DNA of 64,000 nt from the NCBI RefSeq assembly GCF_000799735.1, contig NZ_JUHH01000001.1, positions 930,001 through 994,000 of the forward strand, given 5' to 3'. Every line of letters begins with the position of its first letter. Position 1 is the first letter of the stretch. The stretch comes from Methylotenera sp. G11. Its GTDB lineage: Bacteria; Pseudomonadota; Gammaproteobacteria; Burkholderiales; Methylophilaceae. Positions 1-9,256 of the stretch are shown piece after piece. Position numbers and translations under genes: made by a program. Below the pieces are notes generated by a model that worked only from the letters and a program-made list of their open reading frames with translations, was not told where the DNA came from and made no database searches.

Positions 1-89
1 GTTTTATTGACTGCGCTTAAAGCGATGCCTGCCCCGGCAACGCCGGCAAGCCTGAAAAAATCGCGCCGATTCAAGTTTGGAGATTCCAT
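1..89 (-). CDS. Tat-exported multicopper oxidase (CopA-like), N-terminal fragment
   Basis: Only the first 29 codons are in the window; the gene continues past base 1. The peptide starts MESPNLNRRDFFRLAGVAGA, a twin-arginine signal (RRDFF followed by a hydrophobic stretch), so the product folds in the cytoplasm and is exported by Tat. The start codon overlaps the stop of the TolC-like gene by one base (TAATG), which implies translational coupling. Copper-resistance operons commonly pair a TolC-like protein with a Tat-dependent multicopper oxidase of the CopA type, and that context is the basis of the name. No copper-binding motif is visible, so another Tat substrate is possible. Confidence 0.55.
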   Translation of the reverse strand, partial: MESPNLNRRDFFRLAGVAGAGIALSAVNK

Positions 90-1486
90 TATTCTTTTCC
101 TTCCAGTGCATTCAGGTTGCCGATACGCGTCATCTGCAGTTCGGTATCGGCCAGCCAGAATTCATTCAGTTTTTCGATATAGGTTTTCACGCTGGCAACT
201 TGCGCACGCGCATCAGAGAACAGCTCAAACGGGCTGACCAGCATGCCGTTATAACGCAGCAGTTTTTCGTCCAGCATCTTTTTGCGCAAGGGCACGATTT
301 CATCATGGTAATGCCGGGCAATATCGTAGCTGGTACGGTAACGGCCATGGGCTTCACGGATCTCCGACTGTGCATTGGCTGCGATATAGGCAGCGCGGTT
401 TACCCCCTGCATATAAGTTGCCTCCGCCCTCGCTACCTTTGCCCCGCCCCAGTCGAACAGCGGCAGCTCGAATGAAATATCAACGCCGTTCTTATAGGTA
501 TCCCCACGCCGCCCTTCAAGCACACGCGCAGGCCCCAGTTCCAGCACGTTAATCACGCTGGTCGCTTTAGTGAGACCTAACTGTTTGGCCAGCGCCTGCA
601 CATGGGATCGCGCGGCCTGTATATCAAGCCGCTGCTCGAAAGTTTCCTGCTGGAACTGCGCTGATTCAGCCATGGTATCGGGCAAGTCCGGCAGGCGCTT
701 CTGTAAGGCAAGCTGATGCACGGGAATACCCAGTAGACGCGACAATGCCTCATGCGAGGCCTGCTGCTTCTGTTTTGCTGCGAGCACATCCTGACTGGCA
801 TCCGCATAAAACCCCTGCTCACGCACCAGTTCAAGCTGGTTCCAGTTACCGGCTTTGACCATGCGCCTTGCCATCTCGGCGCTGGCTTCCGCCGACTCTT
901 TCACCTGCATGCTATAGGCAAGCTGCTCATTCGCCGCGACCGCGTTAAAGTACGCCAGCCGTGTCTGGTATGCCAGTTTCACGACCTCAAGCGCAGCCTG
1001 CTGCTTGGCTTTCTCGAAATTAAGGCGCTCGATTTCCAGCATTTTCGGCATGGTCAGCAGTGAGAAAATATTGAAGGTAAGCGCCTGCTCGATTTTGTAA
1101 TCGCCATTATGCCTAGCATACAGCATCGAAAACTTCGGGTTAGGCAACCGGCCAGCCTGCACGACATCCGCTTCGGAAATACCAAGGTTGAATAGTGAAG
1201 CCTGCAAGCCCTTGTTGCTCAGCAATGCAAGCTGCACCGCGCTTTCGACATCCAGCGCATTTTGCAGCAGCGCTTTCACCTGCGTTTCCGCAAGCTGCTG
1301 TTCCGCTGCGGTTTTTGGCCACACAACCTCCTGCCTGATGTGCTTCTGCGTCAGGGATTTCACATCGTTCAAACCACCGTCTTTAGAAAAACCGGCACAC
1401 CCGCTCAACACAAACCCACTGGCCAGCAATAGCGGCAGGCCGCGCAGCAAGCCGTTTCGACCAGGGATTATTTTTACAATACTCAT
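89..1486 (-). CDS. TolC-family outer-membrane efflux lipoprotein
   Basis: This 465-residue protein looks like the outer-membrane channel of an efflux or metal-resistance system. The start at 1486 is chosen because it follows a GGAGG ribosome site by about 7 bases and opens directly into a lipoprotein signal peptide ending in the lipobox LSGC; an upstream in-frame start would add 24 unlikely residues. The mature part is rich in long Ala/Gln/Glu helices, as expected of the TolC/OEP fold. It is the middle gene of a minus-strand operon between a Cys/His-rich small protein and a Tat-exported oxidase, which points to copper handling. Substrate specificity cannot be read from the sequence. Confidence 0.8.
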   Translation of the reverse strand: MSIVKIIPGRNGLLRGLPLLLASGFVLSGCAGFSKDGGLNDVKSLTQKHIRQEVVWPKTAAEQQLAETQVKALLQNALDVESAVQLALLSNKGLQASLFNLGISEADVVQAGRLPNPKFSMLYARHNGDYKIEQALTFNIFSLLTMPKMLEIERLNFEKAKQQAALEVVKLAYQTRLAYFNAVAANEQLAYSMQVKESAEASAEMARRMVKAGNWNQLELVREQGFYADASQDVLAAKQKQQASHEALSRLLGIPVHQLALQKRLPDLPDTMAESAQFQQETFEQRLDIQAARSHVQALAKQLGLTKATSVINVLELGPARVLEGRRGDTYKNGVDISFELPLFDWGGAKVARAEATYMQGVNRAAYIAANAQSEIREAHGRYRTSYDIARHYHDEIVPLRKKMLDEKLLRYNGMLVSPFELFSDARAQVASVKTYIEKLNEFWLADTELQMTRIGNLNALEGKE

Positions 1487-1607
1487 ACAACCTCCATCTG
1501 TCACTGACTGGGATTGACGCAGCCAGGGCGCATCAATCCCGAAAATATACGGGTGCAATGCGTTTCAGGCTTTTGCAGCCGGTTACGCATGCATCTGTTT
1601 ACAGCCG

Positions 1608-2039
1608 TCAGGCGATGGGTGGTTTGCTTGGTTGGGGATTCACAGGTGCCAGGTAAAGCACCCCGCTGGCAACTGCCAGCACAGGCTGGCCGGAAACAGC
1701 CGCCATGGCTGGCTGGTCGTAAACCATCATTGAAAAACAGGCCATGCAGTGATTGCAATGGCCGTCGCTGTGATGCATTTGCGATGACGGTACAGGCGGA
1801 TGGCCGGCAGGGTGTGCATCAGCGTCATGCTGATGCTCGGATCCGGCCTGGTCATGGCAGTGCCCTGAATTGACATGCGCCGCTGCAAGCGTGGTTTGTG
1901 TGATTTGTGCAGGTTCGCCATGCATACTGCCAAAACTCGCAGATACCATCATGCCGCCGGCATACACAGTGTTCGCGATCAGCACCGTCGTTAGCAGGAC
2001 AACTAAAATATGCAGAAAATGATGGCCAAATAAGCGCAT
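1608..2039 (-). CDS. Small exported Cys/His/Met-rich protein, putative metal binder
   Basis: A 143-residue protein with an N-terminal hydrophobic signal peptide (likely cleaved after VYA near residue 27). The middle is dense in His, Met and Cys, including HCNHCMACFSMM around residue 95-106 (two CxxC spacings) and an HCHDQAGSEHQHD stretch. That composition suits a periplasmic copper or other soft-metal binder, and it resembles the loosely defined DUF2946-type proteins found in copper operons. It is probably the first gene of the operon that continues into the TolC-like gene. No strong Shine-Dalgarno precedes the ATG. Function is inferred from composition and neighbours only. Confidence 0.6.
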   Translation of the reverse strand: MRLFGHHFLHILVVLLTTVLIANTVYAGGMMVSASFGSMHGEPAQITQTTLAAAHVNSGHCHDQAGSEHQHDADAHPAGHPPVPSSQMHHSDGHCNHCMACFSMMVYDQPAMAAVSGQPVLAVASGVLYLAPVNPQPSKPPIA

Positions 2040-2118
2040 GTGTTCTAAATCAATGGTAGGATAAAAAACGATACCTCAAGCATAGTCTAAACTAGACCAG
2101 CGAATCAAGATTAAGTTT

Positions 2119-2838
2119 ATGAGCCATGCCTATTACCAATTGCCGAATGGCCGCGTTGCCTGCATCGATGGCGACTGCGCTTTCCCTCCGCTCGAAAATG
2201 CGCTGCTCGAACCTAACGGCCTGATTGCAGTCGGCGGGGACCTTTCCATGCCACGCTTGCTGGCAGCCTACCGCAAAGGCATATTCCCCTGGTTCAGTGA
2301 TGACGAGCCTATTCTATGGTGGAGCCCGAACCCGCGCATGGTGCTGTTTCCTGCTGACTTTAAAATTTCCGCCTCACTCGGCAAGACATTGAAAAAGCAG
2401 AAATTTGAAGTACGCTTCAATACCGCCTTTCGCAAAGTCATCTCAGCCTGCAGCAGCACGCTGCGTGGCGGGCAGAACGGCACATGGATCACGCAGGACG
2501 TTGTCAACGCCTATTGCGCGCTGCATGAGGCAGGTTATGCAATCTCAGCCGAGGCATGGCTTGACGGCCAACTGGTGGGCGGCTGCTATGGGGTCCGAAT
2601 CGGCCGCATGTTTTATGGCGAGAGCATGTTTCACCATGTCACCGACGCTTCGAAAGTCGCATTTGCCGGCCTGGTAAAACACCTGGAAGCCCAAAACATA
2701 GCCATGATAGATTGCCAGATGAAAACTGCGCACCTGGCCAGCCTGGGGGCGCGCGAAATAAACCGCGACGAGTTTATTACAAAACTGGCCTTACTCTGCA
2801 ATAATGAACCTTATGCCAATACCGGCGGCCATACATAA
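2119..2838 (+). CDS. aat: Leucyl/phenylalanyl-tRNA-protein transferase
   Basis: This enzyme moves Leu or Phe from charged tRNA onto proteins with N-terminal Arg or Lys, marking them for ClpS/ClpAP degradation. The 239-residue product has the family hallmarks IAVGGDLS (about 37-44), GIFPWF and ILWWSPNPRMV (about 54-76), and the GCYG and FYGESMF motifs in the GNAT-like core. Length is normal. The gene is followed 21 bases later by bpt, the other N-end-rule transferase, so the two are probably cotranscribed. The 80-bp gap to the divergent metal-binding gene upstream must hold its promoter. Confidence 0.95.
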   Translation: MSHAYYQLPNGRVACIDGDCAFPPLENALLEPNGLIAVGGDLSMPRLLAAYRKGIFPWFSDDEPILWWSPNPRMVLFPADFKISASLGKTLKKQKFEVRFNTAFRKVISACSSTLRGGQNGTWITQDVVNAYCALHEAGYAISAEAWLDGQLVGGCYGVRIGRMFYGESMFHHVTDASKVAFAGLVKHLEAQNIAMIDCQMKTAHLASLGAREINRDEFITKLALLCNNEPYANTGGHT

Positions 2839-2859
2839 TATACGGTACCTATCTTCCCC

Positions 2860-3591
2860 ATGAGCTTACCTGGCGATCAACCCCTGCAAAAACTGCAATT
2901 CTATGTCACCACAGCGTATAGCTGCGGCTATCTGCCCAACAGGATGGCGCAAAGCCTGATTGCCGCACCGCAGCATCTCATCAATGCGGAAGTTTACAGC
3001 AGCCTGATACACCAGGGATTCCGCCGCAGCGGCAGCTTTGCTTACCGCCCCCACTGCGAAAACTGCCATGAATGCGTACCCGTACGCATTCCTGTAGAAA
3101 AATTCAGCCCAAGCCGCAGCCAGAAACGTGCTTTCAGGCAACATCAGAACCTGACGGCTGCAGCGGTTCCTGTAGAGTTTAATGAGGAACATTACGCGCT
3201 TTACGCCGCATATCAGCGCGCGCGCCACCATGAGCATGCCAAAACCGACAGCCCGGAAGACGATGCCGAACAGTACAAGAACTTTTTATGCAAAAGCAAT
3301 GTAGAAAGTGTGCTGGTAGAGTTCAGGGATCAGCAGGTACTTAAGATGGTCAGCGTGATTGATATCGTGAGCGACGGCCTCTCCGCGGTCTACACCTTCT
3401 ACGACACTGGCAACCCTAACACCAGCTACGGCACTTACAACGTCATGTGGCAGGCTGAGTGGGCGAAACAATTGAGGCTGCCCTACCTGTACCTGGGTTA
3501 CTGGATCAGGGACAGCCGGAAAATGGCGTATAAACAGAATTTCAAACCGCTGGAAAAGCTCATTGACAACGAGTGGGAAACAGGCGAATAG
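2860..3591 (+). CDS. bpt: Aspartate/glutamate leucyltransferase (bacterial Bpt, ATE1-like)
   Basis: Bpt adds Leu to proteins that begin with Asp or Glu and feeds the same N-degron pathway as Aat. The 243-residue protein has the paired features of bacterial ATE homologues: an N-terminal SCGYLPNRMAQS segment (Cys22) and a Cys cluster HCENCHECVPVRIP (Cys66, 69, 72) followed by the basic SRSQKR stretch. The C-terminal half holds the NTSYGTYNV and YLGYWI motifs of the GNAT fold. Cooperation with aat is inferred from known biology and the 21-bp spacing. It is unlikely to be an arginyl-transferase, because bacterial members of this clade use Leu-tRNA. Confidence 0.93.
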   Translation: MSLPGDQPLQKLQFYVTTAYSCGYLPNRMAQSLIAAPQHLINAEVYSSLIHQGFRRSGSFAYRPHCENCHECVPVRIPVEKFSPSRSQKRAFRQHQNLTAAAVPVEFNEEHYALYAAYQRARHHEHAKTDSPEDDAEQYKNFLCKSNVESVLVEFRDQQVLKMVSVIDIVSDGLSAVYTFYDTGNPNTSYGTYNVMWQAEWAKQLRLPYLYLGYWIRDSRKMAYKQNFKPLEKLIDNEWETGE

Positions 3592-3721
3592 ACAGTTTAT
3601 GCAGCGCCCTGCCTGACACAAAGCGACTATGGACGTGATTAAGCCAGCAACATCAAGGCGCGGATAAAAGCGCGGTTAAATGCTACAATTCACACTAAAA
3701 TTTAACTGAACTGATCCTGAA

Positions 3722-4594
3722 TTGAAAAAACTTGTTATTTTCGGTGTAGGCCTGATTGGCGGCTCGATTGCTCTTGCCTTAAAAAAAGCCAGACACACGG
3801 CAGAAATTGTCGGTGTCGGCCGCTCCGGTGAAAGCCTGCAGGCAGCGCTTGAGTTGGGCGTTATCGACGTGGCGACCAGCGACATCGCCGCCGCGGTCAG
3901 AAACGCGGACATGATCCTGATTGCGGCGCCGGTTGCGCAGACTGCCTCTATCCTGAACGCCATCAAACCGCATCTCGCAGCATCGACCGTGATTACCGAT
4001 GCCGGCAGCACCAAAGGTGATGTCATGCAATGCGCGCAAGAAGTTTTAGGCAGCCAGTTTAGCCAGTTTGTAGGCGGACACCCGATTGCCGGCGCAGAAA
4101 AAAGCGGCGTCAAGGCTGCCATGGCCGATTTGTATGCCGGCAAGAATGTGATCCTGACGCCCGCAGCGGCAACCGACTCCCAGGCTATACAGCAGGTAAA
4201 ATCGCTATGGCAGGCCTGCGGCGCAAATGTAAGCGAAATGACCGCCGCAACGCACGACAGCATCTTTGCCGCCGTGAGCCATTTGCCTCACCTGCTGGCA
4301 TTTGCACTGGTAGATGACATTGCATCCAGGCCAAATGCCGAACAGTTGTTCGGCTTCGCCGCCAGCGGCTTCAGGGATTTCACGCGCATCGCAGGCAGCC
4401 ATCCCGAAATGTGGCGCGACATCAGCCTTGCCAACAGGACAGCGCTTTTGAATGAGCTTGAGGCATACCAGCAGGAACTCAGAAAATTGCAGGAATTACT
4501 TCAATCAGAAAATGCAAAAGGCCTGGAAGCCCTGTTTGAGCGCGCAAGTATTGCCCGCAACAACTGGGGCGAATCCAGGAAACAGAACCAGTAA
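3722..4594 (+). CDS. tyrA: Prephenate dehydrogenase
   Basis: Catalyses oxidative decarboxylation of prephenate to 4-hydroxyphenylpyruvate in tyrosine synthesis. The 290-residue protein opens with a Rossmann NAD(P) motif GVGLIGGS (about 8-15) and carries the family motif GGHPIAGAEKSG (about 117-128), with active-site His, and SHLPHLLAFAL further on. The start is a TTG at 3722; it is preferred because it leads straight into the first beta strand and no ATG is available near it. It lies directly upstream of aroA, the usual proteobacterial arrangement in which the shikimate end genes precede cmk and rpsA. Confidence 0.92.
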   Translation: MKKLVIFGVGLIGGSIALALKKARHTAEIVGVGRSGESLQAALELGVIDVATSDIAAAVRNADMILIAAPVAQTASILNAIKPHLAASTVITDAGSTKGDVMQCAQEVLGSQFSQFVGGHPIAGAEKSGVKAAMADLYAGKNVILTPAAATDSQAIQQVKSLWQACGANVSEMTAATHDSIFAAVSHLPHLLAFALVDDIASRPNAEQLFGFAASGFRDFTRIAGSHPEMWRDISLANRTALLNELEAYQQELRKLQELLQSENAKGLEALFERASIARNNWGESRKQNQ

Positions 4595-4642
4595 TTCTTC
4601 ATCACTATCTTATTAAGCACTTAATTAAGCACAACCGTAAAA

Positions 4643-5941
4643 ATGGAACAACTTACCCTCTCAGCCAGTACCCATGCGCAAGGCACCATCACCCTGCCCG
4701 GCTCGAAAAGCATTTCAAACCGCACCCTGTTGCTGGCAGCATTGGCAGATGGCGTGACGGAAATACGCGACCTGCTGGCTTCAGACGACACCTCGCGCAT
4801 GCTGGAAGCGCTGCAATCACTGGGCGTCAAACTGGAAAATTTTTCTGAAAATGCATGGCGCGTCACGGGTTGCAGTGGCAACTTCCCCAACAAAAACGCA
4901 GATTTGTTTCTAGGCAATGCGGGCACAGCGTTCCGCCCACTGACCGCTGCGCTGGCTTTTGCCGGAGGTGATTACCAATTGTCAGGCGTGCCGCGCATGC
5001 ATGAACGCCCGATTGGCGATTTGGTCGATGCACTGCGACAGGCTGGCGCAAATATTGAATACCTGCAAAATGACGGTTTCCCACCCTTAAAAATATCGCT
5101 GGCAAAACTCGATTTAACCAGCGCCATTAAAATTCGCGGCGATGTTTCCAGCCAGTTTTTAACTGCACTGTTGATGGCGCTGCCGCTCACGAAGCAAAAA
5201 GCTACCATTGAAGTCGTTGGCGAACTGATCTCCAAACCATACATTGAAATCACGCTTAATCTGATGGCCAAATTCGGCATCAACGTAGAACGCAATGGCT
5301 GGCAAAGTTTTACCATCCCAGCCAATAGCAGCTATCGTTCACCAGGCCAGATCTTTGTCGAAGGCGACGCTTCGAGCGCCTCTTACTTCCTTGCTGCCGG
5401 GGCAATCGCAGGCAACATCACGGTGGAAGGCCTTGGCGAACACAGCATTCAGGGTGATGTGCGTTTTGCGGAGGCATTGGCATTGATGGGCGGCAACATC
5501 AGCTATGCCGAGAACCACATCTCCGCACTCAAGGCAGGCAGCATCAAGGCAATTGACCTGGATTGCAACCATATTCCCGATGCGGCCATGACCCTGGCGA
5601 TACTCGCTTTGTTTGCTCAAGGGCAATCCGATGAAGCGCGTACCACCATCCTGCGCAACATTGCCAGCTGGCGCGTGAAAGAAACAGACCGTATTGCGGC
5701 CATGGCAACGGAATTGCGTAAAGTCGGCGCAATCGTGGAAGAAGGCGCCGACTACATCAAAATCACGCCACCGGCACAGCTCACCCCCAATGCGGTGATC
5801 GATACTTATGACGATCACCGCATGGCGATGTGTTTCTCACTGGTGTCTCTGGGCAATGTGCCGATCGTGATCAATGACCCTAACTGCGTGGCAAAAACAT
5901 TCCCGAATTATTTTGCAGAGTTTAAAAAGCTGGTTTCTTAG
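4643..5941 (+). CDS. aroA: 3-phosphoshikimate 1-carboxyvinyltransferase (EPSP synthase)
   Basis: Transfers enolpyruvate from PEP to shikimate-3-phosphate, the sixth step of the shikimate pathway. The 432-residue sequence shows [17 protein letters not shown] near residue 18 (substrate-binding Lys and Ser), the PEP-loop motif [11 protein letters not shown] (about 90-100), and the C-terminal [11 protein letters not shown] and VAKTFPNYF motifs. Length and repeat organisation are normal for the two-domain fold. It starts 48 bp after tyrA. The PEP-loop sequence is of the usual NAGTAxRP type, so it is a class I enzyme. Confidence 0.96.
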   Translation: MEQLTLSASTHAQGTITLPGSKSISNRTLLLAALADGVTEIRDLLASDDTSRMLEALQSLGVKLENFSENAWRVTGCSGNFPNKNADLFLGNAGTAFRPLTAALAFAGGDYQLSGVPRMHERPIGDLVDALRQAGANIEYLQNDGFPPLKISLAKLDLTSAIKIRGDVSSQFLTALLMALPLTKQKATIEVVGELISKPYIEITLNLMAKFGINVERNGWQSFTIPANSSYRSPGQIFVEGDASSASYFLAAGAIAGNITVEGLGEHSIQGDVRFAEALALMGGNISYAENHISALKAGSIKAIDLDCNHIPDAAMTLAILALFAQGQSDEARTTILRNIASWRVKETDRIAAMATELRKVGAIVEEGADYIKITPPAQLTPNAVIDTYDDHRMAMCFSLVSLGNVPIVINDPNCVAKTFPNYFAEFKKLVS

Positions 5942-5980
5942 CCAGATAATGCAATGCCAGGAATCTAATTGCAAAAAAAT

Positions 5981-6205
5981 CTAATGTAAGTGGATCCAGC
6001 CCGGGTTAAAGGCTGTGGCGTGCGACTCAAGGCTGTTATCTTCGAAGCGTTTCCATGCCTTTTCGTGAAAATGGAACACAACCGTATTGCAGGCAGGCTC
6101 GATCACAGCGAGCAAGCCGCCGACCATCATGCTGCCGGTAAGCAGATAGCCTACCGTGAAAGCGACGGTAAAGTGTAAAATCGCAAACGAGAATGTTTTA
6201 GCCAT
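5981..6205 (-). CDS. Small DUF2061-family membrane protein
   Basis: A 74-residue protein with two closely spaced hydrophobic segments (residues about 6-24 and 27-42) and the HFHEKAWKRFE ending typical of the small DUF2061 membrane proteins, whose function is unknown. The ATG at 6205 is chosen over an upstream one because AGGAG sits 8 bases before it. The gene faces against aroA and cmk, splitting an otherwise plus-strand run. The 100-bp gap to cmk must therefore hold promoters in both directions. Confidence 0.7.
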   Translation of the reverse strand: MAKTFSFAILHFTVAFTVGYLLTGSMMVGGLLAVIEPACNTVVFHFHEKAWKRFEDNSLESHATAFNPGWIHLH

Positions 6206-6305
6206 GATATGCGCTCCTGTATTATCTGCATTGATATGGCTATGATCCGCGCTTGCAGTGATTAAATCCAATTGATTATTAAAACCACAACGATAAATTT
6301 TTTAA

Positions 6306-6986
6306 ATGAATAATACCGCTCAGAATCCGATTCCAGTCATTGCCATAGATGGCCCTTCCGCATCCGGCAAAGGAACCGTCGCACAGCTCGTGGCTGAAGC
6401 GCTGGGTTTTGGTTACCTGGACTCTGGTGCGCTTTATCGCGTGGTTGCATTTGCCGCCAAACAAAACAACATAGACTGGGGCAATGCTGAAGCAGTCGCC
6501 GCATGTGCAACCAAACTGGATATTCAATTTAAAAATGCGCAGGTATATTTAAATAACACTGATATTTCAGAAGACATCCGCACCGAAGAAATGGGCAAAG
6601 GTGCATCGCAGGTTGCCGTACATGCCCCGCTCAGGGCGGCGCTGGTCGACCTGCAGCACCAATTCCGCAAGACGCCTGGCCTGGTGGCTGACGGTCGTGA
6701 TATGGGAACCGTAATATTCCCCGATGCACAATTGAAGATATTTTTAACCGCTTCTACAGAAACGCGCGCTGACCGCCGTTACAAGCAGTTGCTGGGCAAA
6801 GGCCTGCCGGCTGATTATGAGGCGATCCTGCTCGACCTGCGTGAGCGCGATGCCAGGGACCAAGGCAGGGCCAGCGCTCCGCTGGCAATGGCGGCAGACG
6901 CAATCCTGCTTGAGACAGACCATCTAACCATTGCCCAAGCCGTTGATACCGTTTTGCAAAATTTCCGGCACAAAAAAACTCAATAA
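6306..6986 (+). CDS. cmk: Cytidylate kinase
   Basis: Phosphorylates CMP and dCMP with ATP. The 226-residue protein begins with the P-loop IDGPSASGKGTVAQ (about 14-27), then YLDSGALYR (CMP site) and DGRDMGTVIFPDA, with the lid RERDARDQGRA near residue 176-186. All are diagnostic of bacterial Cmk. It lies immediately upstream of rpsA, the conserved order in proteobacteria. The 153-bp gap to rpsA holds a separate promoter and a structured leader. Confidence 0.96.
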   Translation: MNNTAQNPIPVIAIDGPSASGKGTVAQLVAEALGFGYLDSGALYRVVAFAAKQNNIDWGNAEAVAACATKLDIQFKNAQVYLNNTDISEDIRTEEMGKGASQVAVHAPLRAALVDLQHQFRKTPGLVADGRDMGTVIFPDAQLKIFLTASTETRADRRYKQLLGKGLPADYEAILLDLRERDARDQGRASAPLAMAADAILLETDHLTIAQAVDTVLQNFRHKKTQ

Positions 6987-7023
6987 AAATTGCAAATAGT
7001 CTTTTATTTTTCAATGTTTTAGT

Positions 7024-7139
7024 TATAATTACCGGTTCAAAGTTTGGATATAAACTTTAAAGGTCTGCTACATCACACAGATGTGCAGTTTTTTAACTAC
7101 CCCGCTGCTAGGCGGGATTAATCTTAGGTATTTTTTTTA
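7024..7139 (+). promoter_or_regulatory. rpsA promoter -10 and three-hairpin leader without Shine-Dalgarno
   Basis: A consensus -10 box TATAAT lies at 7024-7029; the -35 is weak. Downstream, before the rpsA ATG at 7140, three hairpins can be drawn: 7039-7058 (7-bp stem AAAGTTT/AAACTTT), 7065-7088 (9 pairs with one bulge, loop ACACA) and 7101-7116 (5-bp GC stem). The bases just before the ATG are T-rich and contain no purine-rich ribosome site. In E. coli the rpsA leader likewise folds into three hairpins, lacks a good Shine-Dalgarno and is the target of autoregulation by S1. The same mechanism is inferred here. Confidence 0.6.
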
Positions 7140-8639
7140 ATGGCTTCTACTACATCTTCTGCTTCACCGATGGAATCTTTTGCAGCTCTATTTGAAGAGA
7201 GCTTGGCACGTCAGGAAATGCGCTCTGGCGAAGTAATCACGGCTGAAGTAACCGCAGTTGATAACGACCACGTGATCGTTAACGCTGGTCTTAAATCTGA
7301 AAGCGTTATTGACGCTGCTGAATTCCGTAATGCTCAAGGCGAACTTGAGGTTCAAGTGGGTGACTTTGTTAAAGTAGCCATTGAAAAACTGGAAGACGGT
7401 TTCGGCTCTACTGTGCTTTCACGCGAAAAAGCAAAACGCATGGAAACATGGTTAGACCTCGAAGACGCAATGAACGAAGGCCGCATCATCAAAGGCTTCG
7501 TAAGCGGTAAAGTAAAAGGCGGTTTACGCGTTTCTGTAAATGGCATCATGGCATTCCTGCCAGGCTCACTGGTTGACGTACGTCCGGTTAAAGACACTAC
7601 GCCATTCGAAAACAAAGAATGCGACCTGAAAGTGATCAAACTGGATCGCAAACGCAACAACATCGTTGTTTCACGCCGTGCTGTAATGGAAGTTAGCGCT
7701 GGCGCTGACCGCGAAGCACTGATCGGCACATTGACCGAAGGCGCAGTGGTTAAAGGTATCGTTAAAAACATCACCGACTACGGTGCATTCGTTGACCTGG
7801 GCGGCATCGATGGCTTGCTGCACATCACTGACCTGGCATGGCGCCGTGTTAAACACCCGTCAGAAGTGTTGACTGTCGGTGAAGAAGTTGAAGCAAAAAT
7901 CCTGAAATTCGATCAAGAGAAAAACCGCGTTTCATTGGGCATCAAACAATTGGGCGACGACCCATGGGTTGCTCTGGCACGCCGTTACCCAGTAGGTACA
8001 CGCCTGTTCGGTAAAGTTTCAAACCTGACTGACTACGGTGCTTTCGTTGAAATCGAACCGGGTATCGAAGGTTTGGTTCACGTTTCAGAAATGGACTGGA
8101 CAAACAAAAACATCCACCCAGGCAAAATCGCACAATTGGGCGACGAAGTTGAAGTGATGATCCTTGAAATTGACGAAGCACGCCGTCGCCTGTCATTAGG
8201 TATGAAACAGTGCCAGCCAAACCCATGGGATGACTTCTCTGCAACGCACGCTAAAGGCGACAAAGTTGCCGGCCAAATCAAGTCAATCACTGACTTCGGT
8301 GTATTCATCGGCTTGCCAGGCGGCATCGACGGTTTAGTTCACCTGTCAGACCTGTCATGGACACAATCTGGCGAAGAAGCGATCCGCAACTTCAAAAAAG
8401 GTGACGAGCTTGAAGCTGTTATCCTGGCAATCGACGTTGAAAAAGAGCGCATTTCATTAGGCGTGAAACAACTGTCTGCGGATCCATCAGGCGCATCTTC
8501 CGATGATAAATCAGAAGCTAAACCAAAAGCTAAATCTGCAAAAACTAAAGAAGCTGCTCAATTACCGGATGACGGTGCAGCTGCTGGTACAACCAACCTT
8601 GGCGCTTTATTGAAAGCCAAATTGGACAGCAAAAAATAA
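7140..8639 (+). CDS. rpsA: 30S ribosomal protein S1, five-domain form
   Basis: S1 helps the 30S subunit bind and unfold mRNA. This version has 499 residues with five S1 (OB-fold) repeats at about 29-95, 114-180, 200-269, 286-356 and 372-443. The first two are the ribosome-binding type; the later ones carry the RNA-binding pattern [18 protein letters not shown] and TDFGVFIGL. Where the sixth repeat is expected there is only a Lys/Ala/Ser-rich linker (about 447-480), followed by the conserved tail [14 protein letters not shown]. Six repeats and 550-570 residues are usual in beta- and gammaproteobacteria, so an internal domain loss is likely. The gene is upstream of ihfB, as is standard. Confidence 0.96.
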   Translation: MASTTSSASPMESFAALFEESLARQEMRSGEVITAEVTAVDNDHVIVNAGLKSESVIDAAEFRNAQGELEVQVGDFVKVAIEKLEDGFGSTVLSREKAKRMETWLDLEDAMNEGRIIKGFVSGKVKGGLRVSVNGIMAFLPGSLVDVRPVKDTTPFENKECDLKVIKLDRKRNNIVVSRRAVMEVSAGADREALIGTLTEGAVVKGIVKNITDYGAFVDLGGIDGLLHITDLAWRRVKHPSEVLTVGEEVEAKILKFDQEKNRVSLGIKQLGDDPWVALARRYPVGTRLFGKVSNLTDYGAFVEIEPGIEGLVHVSEMDWTNKNIHPGKIAQLGDEVEVMILEIDEARRRLSLGMKQCQPNPWDDFSATHAKGDKVAGQIKSITDFGVFIGLPGGIDGLVHLSDLSWTQSGEEAIRNFKKGDELEAVILAIDVEKERISLGVKQLSADPSGASSDDKSEAKPKAKSAKTKEAAQLPDDGAAAGTTNLGALLKAKLDSKK

Positions 8640-8664
8640 TAAGTAGTTAAAAAGGCAGATAATA

Positions 8665-8946
8665 ATGACAAAATCTGAGCTAATCACGCTATTGGCGGAG
8701 CGTTTTCCGCAACTGGTGATGAAAGATGCCGAACTTTCAGTCAAGGCCATTCTGGACGCAATGTCAGACAACCTTGCTGCTGGCGAACGCATTGAAATTA
8801 GAGGCTTTGGAAGCTTTAGTTTGAATTATCGTCCGCCGCGCTTGGGCCGCAACCCTAAAACCGGCAGCAAAGTGCAAGTACCTGAAAAACATGTACCGCA
8901 CTTTAAAGCAGGCAAAGAGTTACGCGAACGAGTCGATTTAAGCTAA
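8665..8946 (+). CDS. ihfB: Integration host factor beta subunit
   Basis: The beta chain of IHF bends DNA sharply, and IHF commonly supports sigma-54 promoters, of which two are seen at 26665-26985. The 93-residue sequence has the HU/IHF arm with [21 protein letters not shown]-like residues (about 46-66), including the conserved Pro and Arg of the intercalating tip. It begins 25 bp after rpsA, the conserved rpsA-ihfB pair, and is followed by a strong terminator at 8967-8997. Confidence 0.95.
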   Translation: MTKSELITLLAERFPQLVMKDAELSVKAILDAMSDNLAAGERIEIRGFGSFSLNYRPPRLGRNPKTGSKVQVPEKHVPHFKAGKELRERVDLS

Positions 8947-8966
8947 CTATTGTTTTAGTTCCATTT

Positions 8967-8997
8967 AAAACGGCAGCCACCAGGCTGCCGTTTTTTT
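8967..8997 (+). terminator. Rho-independent terminator of rpsA-ihfB
   Basis: An 8-bp GC stem CGGCAGCC/GGCTGCCG with loop ACCA (8971-8990), preceded by AAAA and followed by seven T. It ends the ihfB transcript and separates it from lapB. Confidence 0.9.
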
Positions 8998-9026
8998 ATA
9001 CCTGAAATGTTTATAAAACCCAACAA

Positions 9027-9256
9027 TTAACCGCCGATAAACGCCGATGCACGCCGATAACACCTCAAAAACATAACTATGCAGCAGAGCCAGGTGTTCT
9101 CACACATCAAATGGGATAAAGCCCGATTAAACCCTTAGAGTGTGGCAATCCAGCTAAACTACAAAAGCGTAAGAACTACAAAAACCTTTTAAAACTCCTA
9201 AGTCGCCACAAGCTACACACTGACGATAACAATCTTAATGTTTTATCGGCGGTTAG
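9027..9256. repeat. Gene-free interval bounded by a 14-bp inverted repeat
   Basis: The 400-bp stretch between ihfB and lapB has no plausible gene. It holds a perfect 14-bp inverted repeat: TAACCGCCGATAAA at 9028-9041 and its complement at 9242-9255. The left arm continues as a short tandem of CGCCGAT units (9040-9058). The interior is AT-rich and unremarkable. In many proteobacteria lapA occupies this position; here it is absent. Whether the repeat pair marks a mobile element or a decayed insertion cannot be told from one copy. Confidence 0.5.
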
